NCBI RefSeq assembly: GCF_020251205.1
Contig: NZ_JAIWYX010000005.1
Location: 286,991 to 350,990, forward strand
From: Arthrobacter sp. M4
GTDB lineage: Bacteria > Actinomycetota > Actinomycetes > Actinomycetales > Micrococcaceae
Length of the DNA stretch: 64,000 bases
Direction of reading: 5' to 3'
Shown here: positions 24,981 to 32,691 of the stretch, piece after piece
Layout of the letters: each line of letters starts with the position of its first letter
Numbering within the stretch: the stretch's first letter is position 1
Position numbers and translations under genes: made by a program
Notes under the pieces: model-generated
Told to the model about the DNA's origin: nothing
Seen by the model: the letters and a program-made list of their open reading frames with translations, nothing else
Databases searched by the model: none

Positions 24981-25660
24981 GTTCTCTTCCGATGTAGCTG
25001 TGGTTCCGTCCGGCGGAAATCCTCTGGGAACTGTTCGCGGTACTTGCCAATGTGGGACACCGATTGGGCGGCGGCCCGTTCGGGGTCGCCGCTGGCGATC
25101 GCGGCGTAGAGTTCGCGGTGTTCCTGGATCAGTTCTGGCAGGTCGCTGACGTGGCGGAAGAGCCAGTGCATGCGTCCCTGTAGGGGTTCCAGCGCGGAGC
25201 GAAGGAAGTCGTTGTTGGCGATGGCTGTGATGGCGTCGTGGAACTCGGAATTAGCGCGGTGTGCGTCCATGATGGCGCCCTTGGCGAGGCAGCGTTCGGC
25301 CTCGTCCAGGAGTTCCTGGAGCTTTTGCAGGTCCTCTTTGGTTGCCCGGATGGCGGCGAGGCGGCAGGCCAGGACCTCGAGGGAGGTCCGGACGTCGAAG
25401 AGGTCCTCGACGTCCTTTGGCGACAGGCTGCTGACCTCCATGCCGCGGGATGCACGGTCCGTGATGAGGCCTTCCTGGCGGAGCATGCGCAGGGCTTCGC
25501 GGACGGGTAGCCGGGAGACATTGAATTCCGCTGCCAGGTCGCGTTCCACCAGCCGGGTGCCGGGGGCGTAGTGACCTTCGAAAATCCTCGAACGAATGGT
25601 GTCCCGCACTGTCTCCCTCAGGGGGCGGTCGGTGACGGGGGTTTCATCTGTTGTCAGCAT
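24977..25660 (-). CDS. GntR-family (FCD domain) regulator
   Basis: 227-residue FadR-type regulator: winged HTH with ERDLAAEFNVSRLPVREALRMLRQEGLI (about residues 43-70) and an all-helical FCD ligand domain (about 90-215) with Asp/His metal-binding positions such as EFHDAI and HIGKY. It sits inside the catabolic operon and overlaps the amidase by 17 bases and the racemase by four. The palindromes GTTTGGGATCCCAAAC ahead of the transporter genes are likely its operators. Confidence 0.85.
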   Translation of the reverse strand: MLTTDETPVTDRPLRETVRDTIRSRIFEGHYAPGTRLVERDLAAEFNVSRLPVREALRMLRQEGLITDRASRGMEVSSLSPKDVEDLFDVRTSLEVLACRLAAIRATKEDLQKLQELLDEAERCLAKGAIMDAHRANSEFHDAITAIANNDFLRSALEPLQGRMHWLFRHVSDLPELIQEHRELYAAIASGDPERAAAQSVSHIGKYREQFPEDFRRTEPQLHRKRT

Positions 25661-27188
25661 CGTTACTCCATTCGTGCGTTTTTGGTGACTCTACGTCCTC
25701 ACCGGCCCCAGGTGCTGGAGGGCTGAAACGGCCGAAGGCCTTTTCAAGGGCCGCTGCGACTGCGAGCACTTCACGATCATGGTAGGGGCGGCCAACCACC
25801 TGGATGCCTATGGGGAGCCCTTCCCGGGACAATCCGCACGGCACCACTGCCACCGGGAATCCGAGGATGCTGATGGCCCTGCAGCAGGATCCCAGCTCAG
25901 TCCAGGGAATGTCCTTGCCCTCGACCACGAAGCTTTGCTTCCTGGGATCCGACGCCGGCACGCTGGCCACCGGCAGCAGCAGGATGTTGTGCTGGTCCAT
26001 GAACCGCAACACCTGCGCGCGGATCGCGTCGCGCTCCGCGGCGGCTTTGCGGTAGTCCACCACAGTGCCGGGCGTCTTGCCCAGCAGGGCCGCACGGAGC
26101 GTGCTGCCCAGCTCATCCTCGCGGCCCTTGGCCAGTTCCACTACCTCGGGCATGCCCTCGGCAGTTCGCAGGGCTACGAAGGCAGCCGCTGCCCGGTCGA
26201 GCCCGGGTGGCCTGCCGTGCGTCGTGGGAACGCCGAGGCCCTTGAGGGTCGCGGCGGCCGATCGTACGGCAGCAACCAGGTCGGCCCGGACGGGGTGCGT
26301 TCCCTCGTCCTCGAACCATGCACAGCTGATCCCGTCCAGGGTTTGGGCCGGATCTCCCAGCGGAACAGGGACTGTGGACGGGTCCACGCCGTCCGGACCG
26401 GCAAGGATTCCCAGCAGAATGCCCAGGTCCTCCACGCTCCTGGCCAGCCAGGCCACGGTTCCCAGCCGGTGGAGGGCGGACATCGAGTTGGGCGCTGGCA
26501 GGCTTCCGGCGGGCAAGCAATTTGCGGGAACGTACGGCAGGAGCCCCGTCTCCGGAACCAATCCGACCGTGGGCCGAAGGCTGGCCAGGCCGGTGCAGTG
26601 GGCCGGCCAGCGGATGGATCCGCCAAAGTCCGTGCCCAGTCCGAACGCGCTCATCCCGGAGGCTACCGCGGCGCTGTCTCCGCCGGTGGAGCCGCCCGAC
26701 GTTAGGCCGATGTCCCAGGGGTTCCAGGTATCGCCGAAGAGCGGGTTGCGTGTGTGGGTTTCAACCGCGAATTCCGAACAGTTTGTCTTGCCGAGCAGCA
26801 CCGCACCTGCCTCCTGGAGGCGACGCACCGCCGTCGCGGATTCCGCGGGGATGTAGTCCCCCAGGAGGGGGCTTCCCGCCGTCGAACGGAGTCCCTTGGT
26901 GGCCAGGGTGTCCTTGACCGTGAACGGCACACCGTGCAGGGGACCAAGGAAGCGGCCAGCCGCTGCCGCCGCGTCCGCGGCCTCCGCTTGGACGCGTGCC
27001 AACGGATTGGGGGTGACGACGGCGTTCAAGCGGGGATTCGCTTCAGCGATCCGTTCAAGGTGCAGTTCCAAACATTCGACGGCGGTCACGCGCCTTTCCC
27101 GCAGCAGGCCGGCCCACTCGGACATTGACAGAGCCGTGAGCTGTCGGCTGTCAATGGCGTTTGCCGAAGGCAGGGCGGTGTTGTTCAT
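25644..27188 (-). CDS. Amidase (amidase signature family)
   Basis: 514-residue amidase with the Ser-cisSer-Lys triad: Lys92 (TVKDT), cis-Ser167 in SGGSTGGDS and nucleophile Ser191 in GTDFGGSIRWPA. These enzymes hydrolyse amides, half-amides, ureides or carbamoyl groups. ATG at 27188, nine bases from the MFS stop; the apparent longer reading frame upstream is a shadow of the transporter gene. In this operon it would hydrolyse the open-chain amide produced by the hydantoinase-type enzyme. Confidence 0.87.
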   Translation of the reverse strand: MNNTALPSANAIDSRQLTALSMSEWAGLLRERRVTAVECLELHLERIAEANPRLNAVVTPNPLARVQAEAADAAAAAGRFLGPLHGVPFTVKDTLATKGLRSTAGSPLLGDYIPAESATAVRRLQEAGAVLLGKTNCSEFAVETHTRNPLFGDTWNPWDIGLTSGGSTGGDSAAVASGMSAFGLGTDFGGSIRWPAHCTGLASLRPTVGLVPETGLLPYVPANCLPAGSLPAPNSMSALHRLGTVAWLARSVEDLGILLGILAGPDGVDPSTVPVPLGDPAQTLDGISCAWFEDEGTHPVRADLVAAVRSAAATLKGLGVPTTHGRPPGLDRAAAAFVALRTAEGMPEVVELAKGREDELGSTLRAALLGKTPGTVVDYRKAAAERDAIRAQVLRFMDQHNILLLPVASVPASDPRKQSFVVEGKDIPWTELGSCCRAISILGFPVAVVPCGLSREGLPIGIQVVGRPYHDREVLAVAAALEKAFGRFSPPAPGAGEDVESPKTHEWSNDADNR

Positions 27189-27196
27189 GTCCGTCC

Positions 27197-28564
27197 CTAT
27201 CTTGTGGTGGCGGCTGCAGTGCCGGCGTCGTTCATGGTGATCTTCGACGTCTCTTTGGCCACGTAGACGCAGTACACCATAAGCAGCAGGGTGGCGGAGA
27301 GGTATCCGGCCACTGAGAACCCGGTGCTTGTCAGGGTGATCAGCTGGATGGCGATCAGCGGGGCGAAGCCGCCGCCAAAGACGCCAGCGAGCTGGAAGCC
27401 AACGGCGGAGCCGGTGTAACGGACCTTGGTTGCGAACAGCTCGGGGATGAACGACGCCACTGGGGCGTACATCGCGGCCACGATCACCAAGCCGATCGCC
27501 GGGGCGATCACCACCAGGAACGGGTCCTTGGAGTTGAGCATCGCGATAAACACAAAGCTGTAGATGATGCCGGCGACAGCGCCGCCGATCATCACGGGCC
27601 TGCGGCCTACACGGTCCGAGAGCGCACCGAACAGCGGGATGCTGATCATCTGCGCGACTGCGGAAACCGTGGATGCAGCCAGTGCCAGGCTCTTCGGCAA
27701 GCCGAGGTGTTCGGTTCCGTAAACGAGGACGAAGAGAGCGAAGATGTAGAAGGCGATGTCGCTGCCGATACGGGCGCCGACCGCCAGGGCAAGCTGCTTC
27801 TTGTAGTGCTTGAAGACGTGGAGCAGGGGAGCTTTGGCCTCTTCCTGCTTCTTCTCCGCCGCCTTCTTCTCGGCCGCCTCGAACACCGGGGACTCGGCGA
27901 GCTTCATGCGGATGTACAGGCCAATCGCAACCAGCGCGAAGCTGATCAGGAAGGGGATCCGCCAGCCCCAGGCCATAAAAGCGTCCTTGTCCAGGATTGA
28001 TGTCATGAGCGTGAAGATGCCTGTTGCCAGCAGGAGGCCGGTGGGTGCTGCGGTCTGGACCAGGCTGCCGAAGAGTCCCCGGCGGCCGCTCTTGTCCGAT
28101 TCGGTGACCATAAGAGCGGCACCGCCCCATTCGCCGCCGATTCCAATGCCCTGCAGGAAGCGCAGTGCAACCAGCAATGTGGGAGCCCAGACGCCGATGT
28201 TCTGGTACGTAGGGAGGAGGCCGACGGCAGCGCTCGCCAGGCCCATCAGCAGGAGCGTGGTGACAAGGACGTTCTTGCGGCCGATCTTGTCACCGAAATG
28301 GCCGAAGATGGCGGCGCCCAGCGGGCGTACCACGTAACCAACGGCGTAGGTGGCCAGAGCCAGCAGGAGGCCCGTGGCAGGTTCGGAGTTGGGGAAGAAG
28401 AGGATGGGGAAGACGATGGACGCTGCGGTGCTGTAAGCGAAGAAGTCATAGTACTCAAGGGTGGTGCCTACGAAGCTGGCGGCAACGACCCTCTTCATTG
28501 TGTTGCTGCCGTTCTTCAGCTTGCCATCAGACACTGAACCGTTGGTCTGGGATTTGATCGACAC
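27197..28564 (-). CDS. MFS transporter, MHS family (ProP/ShiA-like)
   Basis: 455-residue, about 12 membrane helices. MHS-family motifs: FVGTTLEYYDFFAYS at helix 1, RPLGAAIFGHFGDKIGRKNVL (motif A) and GIGGEWGGAALMVTES. Relatives carry proline/betaine, shikimate, alpha-ketoglutarate and other small organic acids by proton symport. GTG at 28564 has AGGAGGG five bases upstream, so the longer in-frame start at 28636 is rejected. Probably imports the operon's substrate or an intermediate. Confidence 0.87.
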   Translation of the reverse strand: MSIKSQTNGSVSDGKLKNGSNTMKRVVAASFVGTTLEYYDFFAYSTAASIVFPILFFPNSEPATGLLLALATYAVGYVVRPLGAAIFGHFGDKIGRKNVLVTTLLLMGLASAAVGLLPTYQNIGVWAPTLLVALRFLQGIGIGGEWGGAALMVTESDKSGRRGLFGSLVQTAAPTGLLLATGIFTLMTSILDKDAFMAWGWRIPFLISFALVAIGLYIRMKLAESPVFEAAEKKAAEKKQEEAKAPLLHVFKHYKKQLALAVGARIGSDIAFYIFALFVLVYGTEHLGLPKSLALAASTVSAVAQMISIPLFGALSDRVGRRPVMIGGAVAGIIYSFVFIAMLNSKDPFLVVIAPAIGLVIVAAMYAPVASFIPELFATKVRYTGSAVGFQLAGVFGGGFAPLIAIQLITLTSTGFSVAGYLSATLLLMVYCVYVAKETSKITMNDAGTAAATTR

Positions 28565-28623
28565 GGGCCCTCCTGGGCGATGTGACGGGCTCAATTGAGC
28601 TATTGAATAGGCGGTGGTGTCTG

Positions 28624-28637
28624 TTTGGGATCCCAAA
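28624..28637 (-). promoter_or_regulatory. Palindromic operator, copy 1
   Basis: TTTGGGATCCCAAA, perfect 14-bp palindrome, 60 bases before the MHS transporter start. Copy 2 lies 51 bases away, about five helical turns, so both could be bound on one face of the DNA. The form fits FCD-type GntR regulators. Confidence 0.7.
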
Positions 28638-28673
28638 TATGACGGTAGATGCAGGACACCTTTGTGTCAATGA

Positions 28674-28689
28674 GTTTGGGATCCCAAAC
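28674..28689 (-). promoter_or_regulatory. Palindromic operator, copy 2
   Basis: GTTTGGGATCCCAAAC, perfect 16-bp palindrome in the 146-base spacer between the two MFS genes, just past the stop of the ACS transporter gene at 28711. Confidence 0.7.
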
Positions 28690-28710
28690 AGGGAACGGTG
28701 GGACGTGAAG

Positions 28711-30060
28711 CTAAACCGGCAGTCGCTTGCCGTAGTTCAGCGTCAGGACGGAGGCGCCCATAATGACGGCGGACCCGACGAAGTACAGCAGCGCCCAGGT
28801 GTAGGACCCGGTGGCTCCAACAATCAGGCCTACAACAATCGGGGTGACGAACCCGGCGATGTTGCCGCTGAAGTTCATTGCGCCGCCCAGGACGCCGGCG
28901 TTGGTGCGGCCGCCCAGAATGGACGGGATAGACCAGAAGAGGCCAACCCAGCGGAGGAAGAACAGCACCACGGAGAGAAGTACGACGGCGGTGATCGGGT
29001 CAGCGACGACGGTCACCCCTACCAGGCCGCCCACCACGACGACGCTGGAGATACCCAGCAGGGTGCGCATCACCAGGTTGGCGGAGCCGCCGGCGGCGCG
29101 CCACTTGTCAGCGATCGTTCCGCCGAGAATCTCACCGACGAAGCCTGCACCGAAGATCACGAACGTGGACCAGCCGATGGTCTTGAGGTCGAAGCCCTTG
29201 GCCTGGGCCAGGTAAAGCGGGCCCCAGGTCAGCAGGCCGTAGAACACGCCGTTGAATCCCAGCCAGCCAAAGCACATCGCCCAGAAGGAACGGAACTTAA
29301 GGTACGGGAGGAGGGCGCGCTTGCCCTTGCTGCCTTCTTTCGCCGCCTCGGCATCCTCTTCAGCATGGGATGCCTCGATGTAGGCGGCCTCCGCTTCGCT
29401 CACGCCGGGGTGCTTGCGGGGGTTGTCCCGGATGTACCACCAGACGGCGATGCCCATGACCACTGTGGCGATACCGGCGATGATGAACGAGTAGCGCCAG
29501 CTGCCGGTGGAGGCGATCAGCCAGGTGATGATGATGCCGCCGAGGCCGGCACCCAAGGGTGCCCCGGCGTCGAGGATGGTGGCGCCGCGGCCACGTTCCT
29601 TGCGGTGCATCCAGATGGCGTTGAGCTTGCCGCCAGCCGGCATCACGCCGGCTTCGGTGACGCCGATGCCCAGGCGGGCGATGAACATGCTGAGGAAGCC
29701 GCCGGCCAGGCCGGAGGCCGCGGTCGCGGCGCCCCAGCCGATGCACGACGCCGTGACCACCTTGCGGGGGCCGAAGCGGTCGATGAGCCAGCCGACGGGG
29801 ATCTGCATGAGGGCATAGGTCCAGAAGAACGCTGAGAGGAGCAGGCCAACCAGCTCGGGGGCGAGGTTGAATTCCTTCTGGATGATGGGCAGGGCCACGG
29901 AGATGGAGCCGCGGTCGATGTAGTTGACCGCGACAAGGATGAGGAGCAGGACAAAGAGTTTCCAGCGGACGTTTGTGCGGCGGTGCACACCGTCCTTGCC
30001 GGGTTTGCCGGCTTGGCCGGTATCGGTTTGGGTGACTGTTTCAGTGTTTTGGAGGGACAC
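28711..30060 (-). CDS. MFS transporter, ACS (anion:cation symporter) family
   Basis: 449-residue, about 12 membrane helices. ACS motifs: VAVNYIDRGSISVALPIIQKEF at helix 1, WLIDRFGPRKV (motif A) and GIGVTEAGVMPAGGKLNAIW. The family carries organic anions such as hexuronates, glucarate, phthalate or nicotinate-like acids. GTG at 30060 has AGGAGA five bases upstream. First gene of the minus-strand catabolic array, preceded by a double copy of the GGGATCCC operator, so likely the primary, inducible uptake system. Confidence 0.87.
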   Translation of the reverse strand: MSLQNTETVTQTDTGQAGKPGKDGVHRRTNVRWKLFVLLLILVAVNYIDRGSISVALPIIQKEFNLAPELVGLLLSAFFWTYALMQIPVGWLIDRFGPRKVVTASCIGWGAATAASGLAGGFLSMFIARLGIGVTEAGVMPAGGKLNAIWMHRKERGRGATILDAGAPLGAGLGGIIITWLIASTGSWRYSFIIAGIATVVMGIAVWWYIRDNPRKHPGVSEAEAAYIEASHAEEDAEAAKEGSKGKRALLPYLKFRSFWAMCFGWLGFNGVFYGLLTWGPLYLAQAKGFDLKTIGWSTFVIFGAGFVGEILGGTIADKWRAAGGSANLVMRTLLGISSVVVVGGLVGVTVVADPITAVVLLSVVLFFLRWVGLFWSIPSILGGRTNAGVLGGAMNFSGNIAGFVTPIVVGLIVGATGSYTWALLYFVGSAVIMGASVLTLNYGKRLPV

Positions 30061-30203
30061 AGCTTCTCCTTAGGGGGAGTCACGCGAGCGGGGATGGGCT
30101 GGGAGCCTTTGCATGGGTGGCCCTTCCAGCCGGACTCACTCCTCCGGAGCACTCGGCGCTGCTCTTCCATGGGAAGGCTGCGCCGCCGTTATCTGGAGTC
30201 CAT

Positions 30204-30232
30204 TTTTGGGATCCCGGGTTGGGATCCCAAAA
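30204..30232 (-). promoter_or_regulatory. Double GGGATCCC operator
   Basis: TTTTGGGATCCC and TTGGGATCCCAAAA cores lie directly next to each other, separated by GGG, about 145 bases upstream of the ACS transporter start. Same palindrome as at 28624 and 28674, so one regulator probably controls both transporter promoters. Confidence 0.7.
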
Positions 30233-30428
30233 TCAAATGTAGGTGTGGTGCGCGCCACTGTCAATGGGTTGTTGGGGTGTGGGAATAAAAGTGATTTGTG
30301 ACTGGACTGCAAGTTTGTCGCGAGGCGACCCACTTCCTGTGCGCCCACAGTGCTGAGTCTTCGCTGACCGTTAACCTCGCGGTTCTTTTCCGGCAATGAC
30401 CACTGCACCTTTGTCTCGTTCGCTGGTA

Positions 30429-30444
30429 ATGAAAGCGCGATCAT
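30429..30444 (+). promoter_or_regulatory. LacI-type operator copy 1 for GDPD operon
   Basis: ATGAAAGCGCGATCAT, an imperfect palindrome with central GCGC. An identical 16-base copy lies 67 bases downstream. Candidate target of the LacI regulator encoded at the end of the operon (35403). Confidence 0.6.
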
Positions 30445-30495
30445 TCTTTGTGGCATCCAAACTTCCAAATGTTTCGGGATGTCCTTCATGAACTT

Positions 30496-30511
30496 ATGAA
30501 AGCGCGATCAT
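30496..30511 (+). promoter_or_regulatory. LacI-type operator copy 2 for GDPD operon
   Basis: Exact repeat of ATGAAAGCGCGATCAT, ending 29 bases before the ATG of the binding-protein gene, just ahead of its ribosome binding site. Confidence 0.6.
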
Positions 30512-30540
30512 ATGTGTTCGAACCTCTCCAAAGGAGCACC

Positions 30541-31611
30541 ATGAAGCGCCGCACTGTCCTAGTCGGAGCCGCCCTTGCGGTCACCGGCGCCCTGTTCACC
30601 ACCGCCTGCACCCCTCCCGGCCAAGCCTCCTCGACAGGCGGCGGGGGCGAGACCCTCGTGGTCTACAGCAACTCCGTCTCTGATGGTCGCGGTGACTGGC
30701 TCACCAAGGAAGCCGAGGCTGCCGGCTTCAAGCTCCAGCTCGTGGATCTGGGCGGCGGCGACGTTATGAACCGCCTGAGCGCCGAGAAGAATAACCCGGT
30801 GGCCGACGTGACGTTCGGGCTCAACAACGTCTATTTCGAAAAACTTAAGGCCCAGGGGGCCCTCGAGTCGTACACCCCGGCCTGGTCCGCTGAGGTGGAC
30901 GCCGCCCTTGGCGACAAGGACGGCAAGACGTTCTGGCCGATCGTGCGCGAACCGATCATGCTGGTCTACAACAAGAACGCCTATGCCACCCCGGCGGACG
31001 CACCGCAGGACTGGACCGATCTTTGGACCAAACAGCAGTTCAAGGGACGTTACGAGACCCAGACTGCGCTCGGCGGAGCGACCACCCAGATGGTGATCTC
31101 CGGCATCCTGGCCCGCTACCCGGATCCCAACGGCACCCTCGGCGTATCCCAGCAGGGCTGGGACCAGATCAAGGCCTTCTTCTCTAGTGGCAGTCCCGCG
31201 GTCAAGGGCACGGACCTCTTCGCGCGTATGAAGGACGGAAAGGTCGACGCCGGCCAGATGTGGCTTGCTGGCAAGGCCAGCCGCGAGAAGCAGTACGGCA
31301 TCGCCACGGAGGCGGTCAAGCCCGCCGTCGGCGTCCCCTACGCGGTACAGCAAGTCGCCCTCGTCAAGGGTTCCAAGAAGGCCGAGGCGGCCAAGAAGTT
31401 CATCGACTGGTTTGGCTCCGCGGACATCCAAGCGAAGTGGTCTAACAAATTCTTCACGGCCCCGACCAACACGAAGGCCCTGGCAACGGCAAACAAGGAC
31501 GCGGTGACGCAGACTGACGCCTTCACTGCGCAGAAGATCGACTGGGCCCTTGTTGCGAAGAACATCGACAAGTGGGTCGAGAAGATCGAGCTCGAGTACC
31601 TGAAGGGCTAG
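30541..31611 (+). CDS. ABC transporter substrate-binding lipoprotein (cluster 1, iron/phosphonate/thiamine-like)
   Basis: 356-residue lipoprotein; signal peptide ends in TTAC (Cys23). The mature part begins with ETLVVYSNSVSDG and continues with the AfuA/FbpA-like layout (LMLVYNKNAYA-type strand, MWLAGKASREK and VPYAVQQVALVKGSKKAEAAKKFIDW). AAGGAG lies five bases before the ATG at 30541; the longer frame upstream crosses the operators and was rejected. The operon also encodes a GDPD enzyme, so the ligand is probably a glycerophosphodiester or another phosphate ester rather than iron. Confidence 0.85.
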   Translation: MKRRTVLVGAALAVTGALFTTACTPPGQASSTGGGGETLVVYSNSVSDGRGDWLTKEAEAAGFKLQLVDLGGGDVMNRLSAEKNNPVADVTFGLNNVYFEKLKAQGALESYTPAWSAEVDAALGDKDGKTFWPIVREPIMLVYNKNAYATPADAPQDWTDLWTKQQFKGRYETQTALGGATTQMVISGILARYPDPNGTLGVSQQGWDQIKAFFSSGSPAVKGTDLFARMKDGKVDAGQMWLAGKASREKQYGIATEAVKPAVGVPYAVQQVALVKGSKKAEAAKKFIDWFGSADIQAKWSNKFFTAPTNTKALATANKDAVTQTDAFTAQKIDWALVAKNIDKWVEKIELEYLKG

Positions 31612-31614
31612 GAC

Positions 31615-32691
31615 ATGATCGAGTTCCGCAACGTAGAGGTCCGCTTCGGCGACTTCGTAGCGCTGCCGGACTTCCAGCTGGAGGTCGGGGAGGGTGAATT
31701 CTTCACTCTCCTCGGCCCCTCAGGCTGCGGCAAGTCCACGGCTTTGCGCACACTCGCTGGCTTCATCGAGCCCGCCTCCGGCCAGGTCCGCATCGAGGGC
31801 AAGGACGTAACCCACCTTCCCAGCCACCGCCGCGGCATCGGCATGGTTTTCCAGAACTACGCGCTGTTTCCCACCCTCTCAGTGGGGGAAAACATCGCGT
31901 TTGGCCTCAAGACGGCCAAGACCCCCGCCGCTGAGGTCCGCTCGCGGGTGGGCGAGATTGCCCGGCAGGTCAACCTCACGCCCGAGCAGTTGGGAAAGAA
32001 CGTCGCCGAGCTTTCCGGCGGCCAGCAGCAGCGAGTGGCGATCGCCCGCGCGCTTGTGCTTCGGCCAAAGATTCTCCTTCTTGACGAGCCGCTGTCCAAC
32101 CTCGATGCAGCCCTCCGCAAGCAGCTCCGCGTCCAGCTCAAGGAACTCCAGCAGCAGTTCGGCATTACGAGCGTTTACGTTACCCATGACCAGGACGAAG
32201 CACTCACGCTCAGCGACCGCATCGCGGTTATGCGCGATGGCCGGATCGAGCAAGTCGCCACCCCGCAGGATATTTACTCGCGTTCGGCCACCGAATTCGT
32301 CTGCAATTTCGTCGGTGAGGCCATCCGCCTCTCGTCCGCGGACGTTGCGGTCCTCGCTGCCCGCGGTGGGGGAGTGGACCCCGCGCGGCCGGATTATCTT
32401 CGCGTTGAGAAAGTAAAAATAGCCGACGACGGCGGGACCTCGCCTACCGGAGCCGTCGCACTTTCCGGTCATGTCGCCTCTCGCACCTACCACGGCATGT
32501 TCAGCACGTATCGAGTGGATACGGCTGGAGGGCAGGTCCGTGCGATCGTAAAAGAGGATGGCCGACGTAGCTATGCGCAGGGCGACTCCGTGAAAGTCCT
32601 GGTCGATCCGACAGATGTCCTCCAATACGCGACCTCCGAGCCGCACACCGAGATGCTCTCCGAGCCTATGCCTGCAGGGGTCGCCCCATGA
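31615..32691 (+). CDS. ABC transporter ATPase
   Basis: 358-residue ATPase of the PotA/FbpC/UgpC type: Walker A GPSGCGKST (about residues 34-42), LSGGQQQRVA signature (about 133), LLLDEPLSNLD (about 155), and a C-terminal TOBE domain (about 245-345). ATG three bases after the binding-protein stop; overlaps the permease by four bases. Part of the phosphodiester importer. Confidence 0.9.
   Translation: MIEFRNVEVRFGDFVALPDFQLEVGEGEFFTLLGPSGCGKSTALRTLAGFIEPASGQVRIEGKDVTHLPSHRRGIGMVFQNYALFPTLSVGENIAFGLKTAKTPAAEVRSRVGEIARQVNLTPEQLGKNVAELSGGQQQRVAIARALVLRPKILLLDEPLSNLDAALRKQLRVQLKELQQQFGITSVYVTHDQDEALTLSDRIAVMRDGRIEQVATPQDIYSRSATEFVCNFVGEAIRLSSADVAVLAARGGGVDPARPDYLRVEKVKIADDGGTSPTGAVALSGHVASRTYHGMFSTYRVDTAGGQVRAIVKEDGRRSYAQGDSVKVLVDPTDVLQYATSEPHTEMLSEPMPAGVAP

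Larger units (their letters stand above)
30061..30540. other. Divergent 480-bp intergenic control region
   Basis: No gene is seen. It separates the minus-strand MFS array from the plus-strand ABC/GDPD operon. It holds a tandem GGGATCCC operator nearer the MFS side and two copies of ATGAAAGCGCGATCAT nearer the ABC side. Confidence 0.7.

Noticed and set aside
27189..28130. Apparent N-terminal extension of the amidase
   Set aside because: The in-frame stretch runs through the MFS gene in another frame; the amidase family N-terminus begins at 27188.
28582..29835. 417-residue plus-strand open frame opposite the ACS transporter gene
   Set aside because: Composition (Gly/Asp/Ala/His-rich without structure) is typical of an antisense shadow; the minus strand encodes a clear 12-helix transporter.
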